DNA from: DATKZM01 sp035527975 | GTDB taxonomy: Bacteria; Pseudomonadota; Alphaproteobacteria; JAPULJ01 | Direction: 5' to 3' | NCBI GenBank assembly: GCA_035527975.1 | Contig: DATKZM010000068.1 | Location: 62,001 to 126,000, forward strand | DNA length: 64,000 nt | Shown: one piece after another, positions 42,186 through 51,305 of the stretch | How positions within the stretch are numbered: the first letter of the stretch is position 1 | Layout: the number at the start of each line of letters is the position of its first letter | Made by a program: the position numbers and the translations under genes | The notes under the pieces: model-generated | Told to the model about the DNA's origin: nothing | Seen by the model: the letters and a program-made list of their open reading frames with translations, nothing else | Database searches by the model: none

Positions 42186-42803
42186 TCACCAGCCGCCGGT
42201 ACTGAGCCAGGCTTCCAGCAGCTCCAGTTTCTCAACGCCCCAAAAGGGCTCGCCATCGACAATAACGAACGGCGAGCCGAAGACACCCCGCGCGAGCGAC
42301 GCCTCGACCTCGGCGCGCAACAGCTTGCGGATCTCGTCGGAGACGACGGCCACTTCGATCGCCGCACCGTCGAGACCGCTCGTTTCACCGATTTCTGCGA
42401 CAATGCCGGCATCGCCGATATCGCGCCCTTCGCTCCAATAGGCGGCGTAAAGGTCCCCGGCGAACGTCTTGTACCGATCGGGGTGGTGCGCCTTGGCCCA
42501 CTGAAACGCACGCGCGGCGGGCAGCGGGCTGATCGTCGGCACGCCCCGCGCGGTCTTGAAGGCAAGCGCGTGGCGGCGGGCGTACCGCGCCGCGTCCACG
42601 CGCAGGTAGTCGCCTTTCAGCGGCGTTTCCAGGAGCGGCTTGAGGCCCATCACCTTCAGCACCGAAACGCCGAGCAGCATCGAATGCCACACGGTTTCGC
42701 GGCCGTGCCGCGCGGCGATCTCCTCGATGCGCAGGCTGGCGAACCAGCCGAAGGGAGACAGGAAATCGAACCAGAAGTCTATCGGGCCCTTCTTGTCGGT
42801 CAT
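42186..42803 (-). CDS. 2-hydroxychromene-2-carboxylate isomerase family (DsbA-like) protein
   Basis: 205-residue thioredoxin-fold protein of the HCCA isomerase / kappa-GST group. It begins IDFWFDFLSPFGWFASLRIE (by position 8-27; the SP motif replaces the CxxC of DsbA) and ends with GVFGSPFVIVDGEPFWGVEKLELLE (by position 172-196). Such glutathione-dependent isomerases act in naphthalene and aromatic side-chain breakdown. The ATG at 42803 is used; the long open upstream frame is not similar to the family. It lies 83 nt after the acyl-CoA ligase on the same strand. The isomerised substrate is not known. Confidence 0.88.
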   Translation of the reverse strand: MTDKKGPIDFWFDFLSPFGWFASLRIEEIAARHGRETVWHSMLLGVSVLKVMGLKPLLETPLKGDYLRVDAARYARRHALAFKTARGVPTISPLPAARAFQWAKAHHPDRYKTFAGDLYAAYWSEGRDIGDAGIVAEIGETSGLDGAAIEVAVVSDEIRKLLRAEVEASLARGVFGSPFVIVDGEPFWGVEKLELLEAWLSTGGW

Positions 42804-42886
42804 CAGTGGCCTGCATGGGGGTGAGGGGGCGGCCGCTGTCGGCCGGTGGGGCCCCGATCCGGGCGCAGGGCGCCCTTGGGCGGAGG

Positions 42887-44470
42887 TCAGTCCAGCGGCG
42901 CCAGACCGCCGTTCGATGCTTGCTGCTGCAGTTGCGTCTTGCGGATCTTGCCGCTGGCGGTGAGCGGGAAGGCCGCCACCGAAAAGATCCGGTCCGGCAC
43001 CTTGTAGCCGGCAATGCGCTCGCGGCACCAGGCGCGAAGATCGTCGGCCGTGGCCGGCGCGGCGAGCTGAACCGCGGCGGCGACCGCCTCGCCGTAATAA
43101 TCGTCCGGCACGCCAAAGACCGCGATATCGGCAATCGCCGCGTGCTCACGCATCAGGTTTTCGATCTCGACCGGATAGATATTCTCGCCGCCGCGGATCA
43201 CCATGTCGCGCAGTCGGCCGCCGGCCATGACGATGTAACCGTCGGGCGTTAGGTTTCCTAAGTCGCCGGTACGCATCCAGCCATCTTGGCCAATGGTCTC
43301 GGCCGTACCCTCGGGGTTCTTGAAGTAGCCGCGCATGACCATGGGGCCGGCGGTCTCGATCTGTCCGGTTTCCCCGACGGGCAGCACCGCGCCGGTCCGC
43401 GCGTCGGTGATCCTGACCGTCGCGCCGGGCAAGGGCGGGCCGCAGGTTTCCCAGCGGTACGGGGCCTCGCAATCGGCGAGGCTGATCAGCGTGCTGGACT
43501 CGGTCTGGCCGTAGACCTGCACCAGCCCCGGCACCGGAAAGCCTTCGGCGCAGCGCCGCAGCAGTTCGGGGTCGGTGTCGGCCCCACCACAGGTGCCTGC
43601 GCGTAGCGAGCTCAGATCGAAGCCCGACCGGCCTGGATGATCGAGCATCGCAAGGTAGGACGTCGGCACCCCGGAAAGGATGGTGCACTTTTGATCCTGC
43701 ATCACAGAGAACATCTGCAGCGGATCAAAGCTCGGCATGCTGAGGAAGGTGCATCCGCGCTGAACTGTGCCGAGGATGCACATGATGCAACCGGCGCAAT
43801 GGAACAGAGGAATAAACGTTATCCAACGGTCGGCGGGTGTGACCCGCAGCCGCCCGGAGATCCCCCAGGCATTGGCCATCATGCCGGCATGGGTGAGCAG
43901 CGCGCCTTTTGGATCGCCGGTCGTACCCGAAGTGAACTGCAGCGATGCGACCGCGTCCGGGTCGACATCGGGCAGCGCCGCCGCGCTTTTCCGGCCGGCC
44001 TCGAGCATGTTGGCATAGGACACGGTATCTTCAGCCTGGCCATCGAGACCGATGATCGTGTCCAGAAGCGGGAGCCGGTCGCGGACCTGCCGCACCATGT
44101 CGAGGTAGTTGCTGTTTCGAAAAGCTTCGGACAGAAAAAGGTGCTCGACTTCGGATTTCTCCAGCGCAAAGGCAAGATCGTTCGGTCGAAAATGCGTATT
44201 GAGCGGCACCAGCACGGCGCCCGCCAAGGCGACCGCCATTTGCACCACCGGCCACTCGATGCGGTTTTCGGCAAGCAGGCCGATATGGACACCCGGTTCG
44301 ACGCCAGCATCGACGAGCGCCCGTGCCAAGGCGTTGGCGCGCTGGTGCCACTCGGCGTAGGTCATCTGCTGGCCGCTGCCCGGAAGGATGATCGCGATCT
44401 GGTCGCCGCGTTCGGATGCTCGTGCGGCCAGCGCTTCTCCGGGCGTCGTGCAAGGTGACAGTGCGCTCAT
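42887..44470 (-). CDS. AMP-dependent acyl-CoA synthetase / ligase
   Basis: 527-residue ANL-superfamily ligase, activating a carboxylic acid to its CoA thioester through an acyl-adenylate. The P-loop-like FTSGTTGDPKGALLTH is at about residues 179-194, the adenylate motif at about 318 reads YGQTESSTL, the hinge region has GWMRTGDLG, and the C-terminal catalytic lysine region is SGKIRKTQL (about 512). It resembles the fatty-acid/crotonobetaine/feruloyl-type ligases. It is transcribed with the isomerase gene and divergently from a LysR gene. The acid activated is unknown; an aromatic or aryl-alkanoic acid would suit the region. Confidence 0.9.
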   Translation of the reverse strand: MSALSPCTTPGEALAARASERGDQIAIILPGSGQQMTYAEWHQRANALARALVDAGVEPGVHIGLLAENRIEWPVVQMAVALAGAVLVPLNTHFRPNDLAFALEKSEVEHLFLSEAFRNSNYLDMVRQVRDRLPLLDTIIGLDGQAEDTVSYANMLEAGRKSAAALPDVDPDAVASLQFTSGTTGDPKGALLTHAGMMANAWGISGRLRVTPADRWITFIPLFHCAGCIMCILGTVQRGCTFLSMPSFDPLQMFSVMQDQKCTILSGVPTSYLAMLDHPGRSGFDLSSLRAGTCGGADTDPELLRRCAEGFPVPGLVQVYGQTESSTLISLADCEAPYRWETCGPPLPGATVRITDARTGAVLPVGETGQIETAGPMVMRGYFKNPEGTAETIGQDGWMRTGDLGNLTPDGYIVMAGGRLRDMVIRGGENIYPVEIENLMREHAAIADIAVFGVPDDYYGEAVAAAVQLAAPATADDLRAWCRERIAGYKVPDRIFSVAAFPLTASGKIRKTQLQQQASNGGLAPLD

Positions 44471-44611
44471 TTGTTAGCCTTGTGGGTTTGCCCCGTGCAG
44501 TCGTCAATGGTGCCCAAAGCAATAGCGGGACTTGACGGCGATTGCCAAGAGCGTTGGCGTAGTGTGTGACCGCCTTCGCCAGATGTTAGGCTGCGGCGAA
44601 GCTAGGCGGGA

Positions 44612-45643
44612 ATGGCGGATATGAGCGGAAAGAAGGATCGTCCGGAATCCGGGCAGAAAGTTAAGGCAGAGCGACAACCGGGCGCGTCTGGCACGGCGCG
44701 GGACCGCGGCTCGATTGCCTTCACGCTGAGGCAGCTCCAGTATTTCACGGCCGCCGCCGAGCACGCCAGCGTGGTCGGCGCGGCGGCCGCCCTCAACGTC
44801 TCGCCGGCCTCGGTTTCGGCTGCGATCAACCATCTGGAAACGGTTTGCGGTTTGCAGCTCTTCGTCCGCCGGCATGCCCGGGGCCTCGTGCTGACGCCGA
44901 CCGGCAGTGACATGGTGATCGAAGCCTCCAACCTGTTGCACCTGGCGATCGACTTCCAGGATGAGAGCCGCAAGCGCAGCCAGACCGTTCAGGGCCGATT
45001 GGAGATCGGCGTGCTGGTCAGCTTCGCCGCGACCCTGACGCCGCAGATCGTGCGACGCTTTCTCGACGCCTATCCCGACGCGGAGATTCGCTGGCACCAG
45101 GGAGATCTGGACTATTTGATCAACGGTCTTGAAGCCGGTCGGCTCGAGCTCGCCCTGATGTACGACTTCGACCTGCCAAGCACGCTGCGTCGCATGGGCA
45201 TGCTGCCGTTGCCGCCGAAGGTCATTTTGCCCCGGACCCATCGCCTTGCCGGCCAGCAAACGGTCTCGCTCCAAGAGATTGTCGAAGAGCCTTATATCCT
45301 CTTGGACCTGCCGCGGACGCGCGACTATTTCCTGTCGATTTTTGCCGAGCTGGGCTTGACGCCGAATGTCGCCTATCGCGAGAGCTCGGTGGAAATGCTG
45401 CGCAGCCTTGTCGCCAACGAGTTCGGCTATTCGATCCTGAACTACGTGAGCGAAGCCGAGTTGCAGAGGGGAGCGTCGGAGATCGTCGCCATTCCACTGG
45501 ACCGTGAGGTTCGCGGCACGGCGCTTTCCGCAGTGTGGCATTACCGGTATCGGATGAACCGGCTGGCACAGGCGTTTCTCGACTGTGCGCAGGAGTTTAT
45601 GCTCGAACGCGCCCGGAGCGAACCGCAAGGGCACGAGGGATGA
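44612..45643 (+). CDS. LysR-type transcriptional regulator
   Basis: 343-residue LysR regulator with an unusual polar N-terminal extension of about 37 residues before the HTH (FTLRQLQYFTAAAEHASVVGAA, then LNVSPASVSAAINHLE). The C-terminal effector domain runs from about 125 to 330. It is divergent from the acyl-CoA ligase (141-bp gap) and lies just upstream of the Rieske operon, with a strong dyad in the 143-bp gap on that side. It may therefore control both the ligase/isomerase genes and the oxygenase operon. An in-frame Met at position 4 is the only nearby alternative start. Confidence 0.88.
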   Translation: MADMSGKKDRPESGQKVKAERQPGASGTARDRGSIAFTLRQLQYFTAAAEHASVVGAAAALNVSPASVSAAINHLETVCGLQLFVRRHARGLVLTPTGSDMVIEASNLLHLAIDFQDESRKRSQTVQGRLEIGVLVSFAATLTPQIVRRFLDAYPDAEIRWHQGDLDYLINGLEAGRLELALMYDFDLPSTLRRMGMLPLPPKVILPRTHRLAGQQTVSLQEIVEEPYILLDLPRTRDYFLSIFAELGLTPNVAYRESSVEMLRSLVANEFGYSILNYVSEAELQRGASEIVAIPLDREVRGTALSAVWHYRYRMNRLAQAFLDCAQEFMLERARSEPQGHEG

Positions 45644-45666
45644 CAACCGTGCGATTTTTCAACCTG

Positions 45667-45701
45667 CGAATTTCTAATTCAGTTTTTCCGAATTAGATTC
45701 G
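45667..45701. promoter_or_regulatory. AT-rich dyad before the Rieske operon, candidate LysR site
   Basis: CTAATTC (45674-45680) and GAATTAG (45690-45696) flank 9 nt. The outer bases CGAAT and ATTCG extend the dyad with a 2-nt bulge. It lies 86 bp ahead of the oxygenase start and 24 bp after the LysR gene, typical spacing for a LysR recognition site. Confidence 0.6.
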
Positions 45702-45786
45702 AAGATTTGAGAGTTGTGCTGGCGCAAATTGCTCCATAGGCTGATGGAGGACTGGACACGCTCCCTGGACTATTAGGAGGTTCGGC

Positions 45787-47151
45787 ATGAGCGAGAAGCG
45801 ACAATTTCTACGTGAGCCGTATAGCGCCTACCATAATCCGACGTTGCCACAGGAAGACGTCGAGCTGACCCATGTCGAGAAGGGCTCGGCGTGCGGCGAG
45901 TATTTGCGGCGATTCTGGCAGCCGATCTGCCTGTCGGAGGAACTGGGCGAGCTGCCGCACCGCGTGCGGATGTTCGGCGAGGACCTGATCGCCTTCCGCT
46001 CGAAGTCGGGTGAGGTCGGGATCCTCGACCTGCATTGCAGCCATCGGGGCAGCTCGCTGGAATTCGGCATCATCGAGGAGAACGGGCTGCGCTGCTGTTA
46101 TCACAGCTGGCTGTTCGCGGCCGACGGAACCATCCTGGAAACCCCGGGCGATCCGCCGGAAAGCCGCTTGCGTCACATGATGTGCCACGGCGCCTACCCG
46201 GCGCATGAGTACAACGGCCTGATCTTCGTCTATATGGGGCCGCCGGAGAAGAAGCCGGACTTGCCGATCTACGATACTTACGAGATCCCGGGCGACCGGC
46301 TGGTGCCCTACTACATCACCTATCCATGCAACTGGCTGCAAGTGCAGGAGAATGTGATGGACCCCGCGCACGGGGTCTTCCTGCACACGCGGGTCAGTTT
46401 CAGCCAGTTCGCGGACGCCTGGGGCGAGCTGCCGGTCATGGACTTCCAGAAGACGCCCGCCGGGATGATCTACATTACCTCCCGCCGCTGGGGCGACAAT
46501 GTCTGGGTTCGGTCCAACGACATCATCCTCGGCAACCAGGCGCAGGTCGGCCACATCTGGGAGGACGGCCAGGAGGTGAAGAGCTATGTCCGCGCCGGCA
46601 TCACGCGCTGGACCACGCCGATCGACAACACGACCTGCCGGATCATGGGCTGGCGCCACTTCCATCCCGACCAGGATCCGCGCGACATCGCCAAAGAGGA
46701 CGAATGCGGCATCGAAACGGTCGATTTCTATGGCCAGGGTCCAGGCGAAACCCGCGAGGAGCGCCAGCGGATACCGGGCGATTTTGACGCACAAACGTCC
46801 CAGCGGCCGATCGCCAATCACGGCATGGAGCACCTCACGGCAACCGACAAAGGCGTCAACATGCTGCGCCAGATCCTGCGCCGCGAGATCCACAAGGTGG
46901 CCAAGGGCGAAGACCCGCAAGTGTCGCCGCTGCTCACCGAGGGGCGCCGGCCCAGCTATGTCCACGACACGGTCGTGGCGATCCCGCCGCGCGCAGGCGT
47001 CGACGACGACAAGCTCGTCGGCGAGGTCGGCCGTGCTATCACGGAAATCAATGTGCGCGGCGACCACCACGAAGCCGCCGGCCGCGACGAGCGCATCCGC
47101 GCCTTGATCGCCGACTACGCCCGGTCGGCCGCGCAACTCAAATCAGCGTGA
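45787..47151 (+). CDS. Rieske non-heme iron aromatic ring-hydroxylating oxygenase, alpha-type subunit
   Basis: 454-residue oxygenase. The Rieske [2Fe-2S] ligands are C84-x-H86 (HCSHRG) and C103-x2-H106 (CCYHSW). The mononuclear iron site lies in ENVMDPAHGVFLH (about 184-196), with the bridging Asp and two His. The architecture is that of phthalate-dioxygenase-type or demethylase Rieske enzymes (VanA-like), which work without a beta subunit. The AGGAGG-like site TTAGGAGG precedes the ATG at 45787. No ferredoxin or reductase gene is adjacent, so electrons must come from elsewhere. An unknown protein gene follows 9 nt later. The substrate may be the ligand of the transporter encoded downstream. 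Confidence 0.92.
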   Translation: MSEKRQFLREPYSAYHNPTLPQEDVELTHVEKGSACGEYLRRFWQPICLSEELGELPHRVRMFGEDLIAFRSKSGEVGILDLHCSHRGSSLEFGIIEENGLRCCYHSWLFAADGTILETPGDPPESRLRHMMCHGAYPAHEYNGLIFVYMGPPEKKPDLPIYDTYEIPGDRLVPYYITYPCNWLQVQENVMDPAHGVFLHTRVSFSQFADAWGELPVMDFQKTPAGMIYITSRRWGDNVWVRSNDIILGNQAQVGHIWEDGQEVKSYVRAGITRWTTPIDNTTCRIMGWRHFHPDQDPRDIAKEDECGIETVDFYGQGPGETREERQRIPGDFDAQTSQRPIANHGMEHLTATDKGVNMLRQILRREIHKVAKGEDPQVSPLLTEGRRPSYVHDTVVAIPPRAGVDDDKLVGEVGRAITEINVRGDHHEAAGRDERIRALIADYARSAAQLKSA

Positions 47152-47160
47152 GGGGGAGCC

Positions 47161-47781
47161 GTGACACGCATTCCAATACATCCGGGGGCGGTCGACTGGA
47201 CCGGCGAGAATCCGGGCATCTATCTCAAGGAAACCGAGGATGGGCCCTGGACCGGCCTGATGTGCTTCTTCCGCATCATGGTTTCGCCGCACGGCCGCGG
47301 CCACGGCGTAGTCCTGCTCGACCAGCCCAACGTCGCCAAAGGTCTGCCCGAGGTGGAGAACTTCTGCATCTCGGACAACGAGCCGCTGGCCCGCTATCTG
47401 GTCGACGGCTATTTCGCGAAATTCGCGTCGTTCAAGGTGTCGCCCGGTCTTGGCGCCATGACGTATCTTCCGCTGACCGGGGTCAGCCGCTCGGGTGAGA
47501 CCTCTCCGGGATCGTCTTACGTGGAGACCGTTGCCAGCGCGGATTACGAGGTGGTGAGCACCTGGAACGATCTCGGCGAAGCCTTCGCCGTCGAACTGCC
47601 CAAAGCGAACACCGCCACCGGCAGGCACGAGATGTTCAGCCTGTTTATCGAGGCGCCCGATGCATCGGTGACCGTCAACGGCCGGCCGCTCACGGGCAAG
47701 GTCTTTCCGCGCGACTTCAACGGCCGGACCAGCAGCTGTGCGTTCCTGGCGTTCTCGGAAAGCTGGGTGCTGGCCGTATGA
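47161..47781 (+). CDS. Unknown protein coupled to the Rieske oxygenase
   Basis: 206-residue soluble protein with no recognised motif. It starts at a GTG (47161), 9 nt after the oxygenase stop and behind GAGGGGGAGCC. It has no signal peptide or membrane segment. A compact, beta-rich pattern is suggested by alternating hydrophobic residues (for example GLMCFFRIMVSPHGRGHGVVLL, by position 32-53). Its position suggests an accessory or a second subunit of the oxygenase, or an enzyme acting on the oxygenase product. It is not similar, by eye, to small beta subunits or to ferredoxins, as it has no Cys cluster. No function can be assigned. Confidence 0.75.
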   Translation: MTRIPIHPGAVDWTGENPGIYLKETEDGPWTGLMCFFRIMVSPHGRGHGVVLLDQPNVAKGLPEVENFCISDNEPLARYLVDGYFAKFASFKVSPGLGAMTYLPLTGVSRSGETSPGSSYVETVASADYEVVSTWNDLGEAFAVELPKANTATGRHEMFSLFIEAPDASVTVNGRPLTGKVFPRDFNGRTSSCAFLAFSESWVLAV

Positions 47782-47850
47782 GGCGCGGCGGCGGGCAGTT
47801 GGGCGGATGACGGAACAGCGCCGGCTGGCTGATCAGGGGCGGATCATCCC

Positions 47851-48720
47851 TTGACCGACGCGCTGCAATTTCTCTTTGCCGGATTGGTCATCGGCAGCAT
47901 CTACGGGCTGGCCGGGATCGGCTTCACGGCCGTCTACAACGTGACCGGCGTGGTCAATTTCGCCCAGGGCGACTTCGCCATGTTGGGCGCCATGCTGGCG
48001 ATCGCGATGATGGCGGTGGGCACGCCGATGATCGTCGCCATCGTCCTTGCGATCATCGTCGTCGCGTTGCTGGGCGGCGTCATCGAACGGCTGGCGATCC
48101 GGCCGGCATCCCAGACCGTGATACGCGGCATCATCATCACCATCGGTCTGGGCGTGCTGCTGCAGGGCGTGGCCGTGGTGCTGTGGGACTCAAACCCCAA
48201 ATCGCTGCCCGCCTTCTCCGGCGAGACGCCGATCAACGTCCTCGGCGCGACCCTGCCGCCGCAATCGATCTGGGTGGTCGGCACCGCCGTCGTGCTGATG
48301 GTGGCGCTGCATTTCTTCTTCCAGCGCTCCTATCTGGGCAAGGCCTTCCGCGCCTGCGCGGTCAATCCCTTCGCGGCGCGGCTCGTCGGCGTGCGCGTGC
48401 CGACGATGGCTTCGATCAGCTTCATGCTGAGCGGCGCGCTCGGCGCCGTCGCCGGCATCATCGTCACGCCGATCGCGCTGATGCAGTACGATTCGGGCAT
48501 CGGCATCGGCATCAAGGGGTTCATCGCCTGCATCATCGGCGGCTTCGGCCACCCCATCGGTGCTGCGATCGGCGGGCTGATGCTCGGCGTCATCGAGGCG
48601 TTTTCCGCCGGCTATCTGAGCTCCGGCTACAAGGACGCGATCGCCTTCATCTTGTTGCTTGGTTTCCTTTTCGCCCGTCCCGAGGGGATCATGGGCGAGA
48701 TGGAAAAGGCGCAGCACTGA
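47851..48720 (+). CDS. livH: Branched-chain amino acid-type ABC permease LivH
   Basis: 289-residue permease with about eight helices. GSIYGLAGIGFTAVYNVTGVVNFAQGDFAMLGAM (by position 16-49) is the family signature, and GGFGHPIGAAIGGLMLGVIEAF (about 230-251) the second. It begins at a TTG (47851), as no ATG suits. It is the third gene of the Rieske operon and overlaps none of its neighbours, with LivM starting 2 nt after the stop. The substrate is unknown, but the gene order implies that the transporter feeds the oxygenase. Confidence 0.9.
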   Translation: MTDALQFLFAGLVIGSIYGLAGIGFTAVYNVTGVVNFAQGDFAMLGAMLAIAMMAVGTPMIVAIVLAIIVVALLGGVIERLAIRPASQTVIRGIIITIGLGVLLQGVAVVLWDSNPKSLPAFSGETPINVLGATLPPQSIWVVGTAVVLMVALHFFFQRSYLGKAFRACAVNPFAARLVGVRVPTMASISFMLSGALGAVAGIIVTPIALMQYDSGIGIGIKGFIACIIGGFGHPIGAAIGGLMLGVIEAFSAGYLSSGYKDAIAFILLLGFLFARPEGIMGEMEKAQH

Positions 48721-48722
48721 CG

Positions 48723-49664
48723 ATGTGGCGGATCGGCGCCTTCACGCTCCTGATCGTCGCGCTCTGGTTCGTCGAGAACAACTATGTGCTCAATCTGCTG
48801 GTGGTCATCGCGCTGCAAACGATGTCGGCGCTCGGCCTCTCCTTGCTGATGGGCTACACCGGCCAGATCTCGCTCGGACACGCCGCCTTCTATGGACTTG
48901 GCGCCTACGGCTCGGCGTTGATCAGCATGCGGCTGGGCCTGAACCCCTGGCTTTCGATCTTCGCCGCGACGGCGATCGTGGCGGGGATCGGCTGGAGCCT
49001 GGGCTGGCTCGTGTTCCGGCTGCGCGGCCATCATCTCGCCATGGCGACGCTGGCCTTCGGCGTGATCGTCTATGTCGGCTTCGTCGAGCTGCACGATCTG
49101 ACCGGCGGGCCGAACGGCCTGCAAGATGTGCCGATCTTCACGGTCCTGGGCACCTTTCTCGACAGCGACCGGCTGATCTATCCGCTCGCCTGGGGGGCGT
49201 GCATCCTGACCATCGTGCTGGCGCACAATCTGGTTCACTCGCCCAAGGGCCTGTCGATGCGCTCGGTGGCCGAGAACGAGCGCGTTGCCGCCTCGCTCGG
49301 CCAGGACGTGAGCGCCCTCAAGCGCCAGATTTTGATGCTGAGCGCGGCCTGGGCCGCTTTTGCGGGCGGTATCTGGGCGCACTATCTGGGCTATCTGAGC
49401 CCCAATCCGTTCGACGTCGGCTTCTCGATCAAGCTTCTGGTGATGGTGGCGATCGGCGGTTTCGCGAATATCTGGGGCGTGCTGTTCGGCGTCGCCTTCG
49501 TGACCATCCTGGGGCAGCTGCTGAAGCCCTTCGGGTTCTACGACGTCGTCATCTACGGCCTGCTGCTGGTCATCGTCATGGTCTTCTTCCCCAACGGCCT
49601 GCTGGACGGCCTGGTCACGCTGGCGCGCTCGGCGGTGAGCGGCCTGCGCGGAGCGCGGGCATGA
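48723..49664 (+). CDS. livM: Branched-chain amino acid-type ABC permease LivM
   Basis: 313-residue membrane protein. GYTGQISLGHAAFYGLGAYGSAL (by position 42-64), FRLRGHHLAMATLAFG and IGGFANIWGVLFGVAFVTIL (by position 244-263) are typical of LivM. The ATG at 48723 lies 2 nt after the LivH stop; the longer upstream open frame merely reads through LivH. The fused ATPase starts 4 nt before its end, so translation is coupled. In contrast to the other Liv system in this window, LivM here is not joined to an ATPase. Confidence 0.92.
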   Translation: MWRIGAFTLLIVALWFVENNYVLNLLVVIALQTMSALGLSLLMGYTGQISLGHAAFYGLGAYGSALISMRLGLNPWLSIFAATAIVAGIGWSLGWLVFRLRGHHLAMATLAFGVIVYVGFVELHDLTGGPNGLQDVPIFTVLGTFLDSDRLIYPLAWGACILTIVLAHNLVHSPKGLSMRSVAENERVAASLGQDVSALKRQILMLSAAWAAFAGGIWAHYLGYLSPNPFDVGFSIKLLVMVAIGGFANIWGVLFGVAFVTILGQLLKPFGFYDVVIYGLLLVIVMVFFPNGLLDGLVTLARSAVSGLRGARA

Positions 49665-51304
49665 AGGCCGGGCACCCGCTGCTGGAGGTGTCCGGCGTCA
49701 CCGTCTCGTTCGGTGGGCTGGTCGCCCTCGACAATGTCGGGGTGCATGTCGACGAGCGCGAGATCGTCGCCCTCATCGGTCCGAACGGCGCCGGCAAGAC
49801 GACGCTTCTGAATGTGCTGGCGGGCGCCACCGCGCCGAACAGCGGCACCGTCAGCTTTCGCGGCCGGAGGATCGAGCGGCTGCCCGCGCACCGGGTCAAC
49901 GCGCTCGGCATCGCCCGCACGTTTCAGAGCGTGGAGCTGCTGCAGCGGCTCTCGGTGCGCGAGAACGTAATGGCCGGCGGCGTCGCCCGAACCGGCCTCG
50001 GCCTCGGCGTCAGCATGCTGGGCTTCGGCCCGCCGAAGGCCGTGGAGGCGCGGCTGCGCGAACAGGCGGACGAATTCCTTGGCATCGTCGGGCTCTCCCA
50101 GCGGGCGGACGAGCCGGCGGCGATCCTGCCGGCGGGACAGCAGCGCCTGCTCGGCATCGCCCGGGCCCTGGCGACCGGCGGCGAGCTGATCCTGCTCGAC
50201 GAGCCCGGCGCGGGCCTGAACGACATCGAGAAGACCGAGCTGATCGACGTCATCCGGCGCCTGCGCGACAACCACCGGACCATCCTCTTCGTCGAGCACG
50301 ACATGTCGGTGGTCGGCCAGCTCGCAGAGCGCATCGTGGTGCTCGACCGGGGCCGCGTCATCGCCGAGGGCCTGCCCGACGATGTGCGCCGGTCGCCGGA
50401 AGTGATCGAGGCCTATCTGGGCCAGCCGGCCGCGGCGGCCGGCGCCCGCCCGGCAACCGCCCGGACACCAGCGGACGCCAGGCCGCTGCTCAATGTCGCC
50501 AACCTCTCGGTGCGCTACAGCGGCCTGCTGGCGCTCGACGATCTGTCGCTCACGATCGGCACCGGCGAGATCGTCGCCGTGGTCGGGGCGAACGGCGCGG
50601 GCAAGAGCACGCTCTTGAAGACCATCGCCGGCTTCGTGCCGACCGCCGGCGGCACGATCGGTTTCGAGGAGCGCACGCTGAACGGTGTCCGGGCCGAGGA
50701 GATCGTCGGCGCCGGCATCGGCATGGCGCCGGAGGGCCGCGAGCTCTTCCCGACCCTGTCGGTGATGGACAACCTGACGCTCGGCAACTACACGCGCATC
50801 CGCGCGGCCGGGTTCGTCAACCTGCTGTTCCGCTCGCGCCGTCTGCAGCAACAGCTCGACCGGCAGCTTCAGACGGTCTTCGAGCTGTTCCCGGTGCTGC
50901 TCGAGCGCCGCGGGCAGAGCGCCGGCACGCTGAGCGGCGGACAGGGCCAGATGCTGGCGATCGGCCGCGCGTTGATGAGCGCGCCCAAGCTGCTGATGCT
51001 GGACGAGCCGTCGCTCGGGCTGGCGCCGCAGGTGGTCAGCCAGATCATGGCCACGCTGCTGCGGCTGCGCGATGACGGGCTGACGATCCTGCTGGTGGAG
51101 CAGAATGCGCGCGCCGCGCTCGAGATCGCCGATCGGGCCTATGTGCTGGCGGCGGGCAAGGTGGTGGCCAGCGGGTCCGCCGCCGAGCTTGCCGGCGACA
51201 AGGCGATCTCGGAGGCCTATCTCGGCTGGGAGGGCGCCCGGGATACCGCGCTCAGCGCCGGCGAGCCGGCGGTCGAGGCGGCCGCCTCGCCAGGGAGCCG
51301 CTGA
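49661..51304 (+). CDS. Fused LivG-LivF ABC ATPase
   Basis: 547-residue protein with two complete ABC ATPase domains. The first (about 1-252) is LivG-like: Walker A GPNGAGKTT, Walker B LILLDEPGAGLN, and the ABC signature modified to LPAGQQRLLGIARAL. A Pro/Ala/Arg linker (about 255-275) leads to the second, LivF-like domain (about 276-520), with Walker A GANGAGKST, signature LSGGQGQMLAIGRAL and Walker B LLMLDEPSLGLA. An Ala/Glu-rich tail closes it. The ATG at 49661 overlaps LivM by 4 nt. The arrangement replaces the usual heterodimer of separate LivG and LivF by one chain. A DUF1116 gene follows directly. Confidence 0.92.
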   Translation: MKAGHPLLEVSGVTVSFGGLVALDNVGVHVDEREIVALIGPNGAGKTTLLNVLAGATAPNSGTVSFRGRRIERLPAHRVNALGIARTFQSVELLQRLSVRENVMAGGVARTGLGLGVSMLGFGPPKAVEARLREQADEFLGIVGLSQRADEPAAILPAGQQRLLGIARALATGGELILLDEPGAGLNDIEKTELIDVIRRLRDNHRTILFVEHDMSVVGQLAERIVVLDRGRVIAEGLPDDVRRSPEVIEAYLGQPAAAAGARPATARTPADARPLLNVANLSVRYSGLLALDDLSLTIGTGEIVAVVGANGAGKSTLLKTIAGFVPTAGGTIGFEERTLNGVRAEEIVGAGIGMAPEGRELFPTLSVMDNLTLGNYTRIRAAGFVNLLFRSRRLQQQLDRQLQTVFELFPVLLERRGQSAGTLSGGQGQMLAIGRALMSAPKLLMLDEPSLGLAPQVVSQIMATLLRLRDDGLTILLVEQNARAALEIADRAYVLAAGKVVASGSAAELAGDKAISEAYLGWEGARDTALSAGEPAVEAAASPGSR

Positions 51305-51305
51305 A

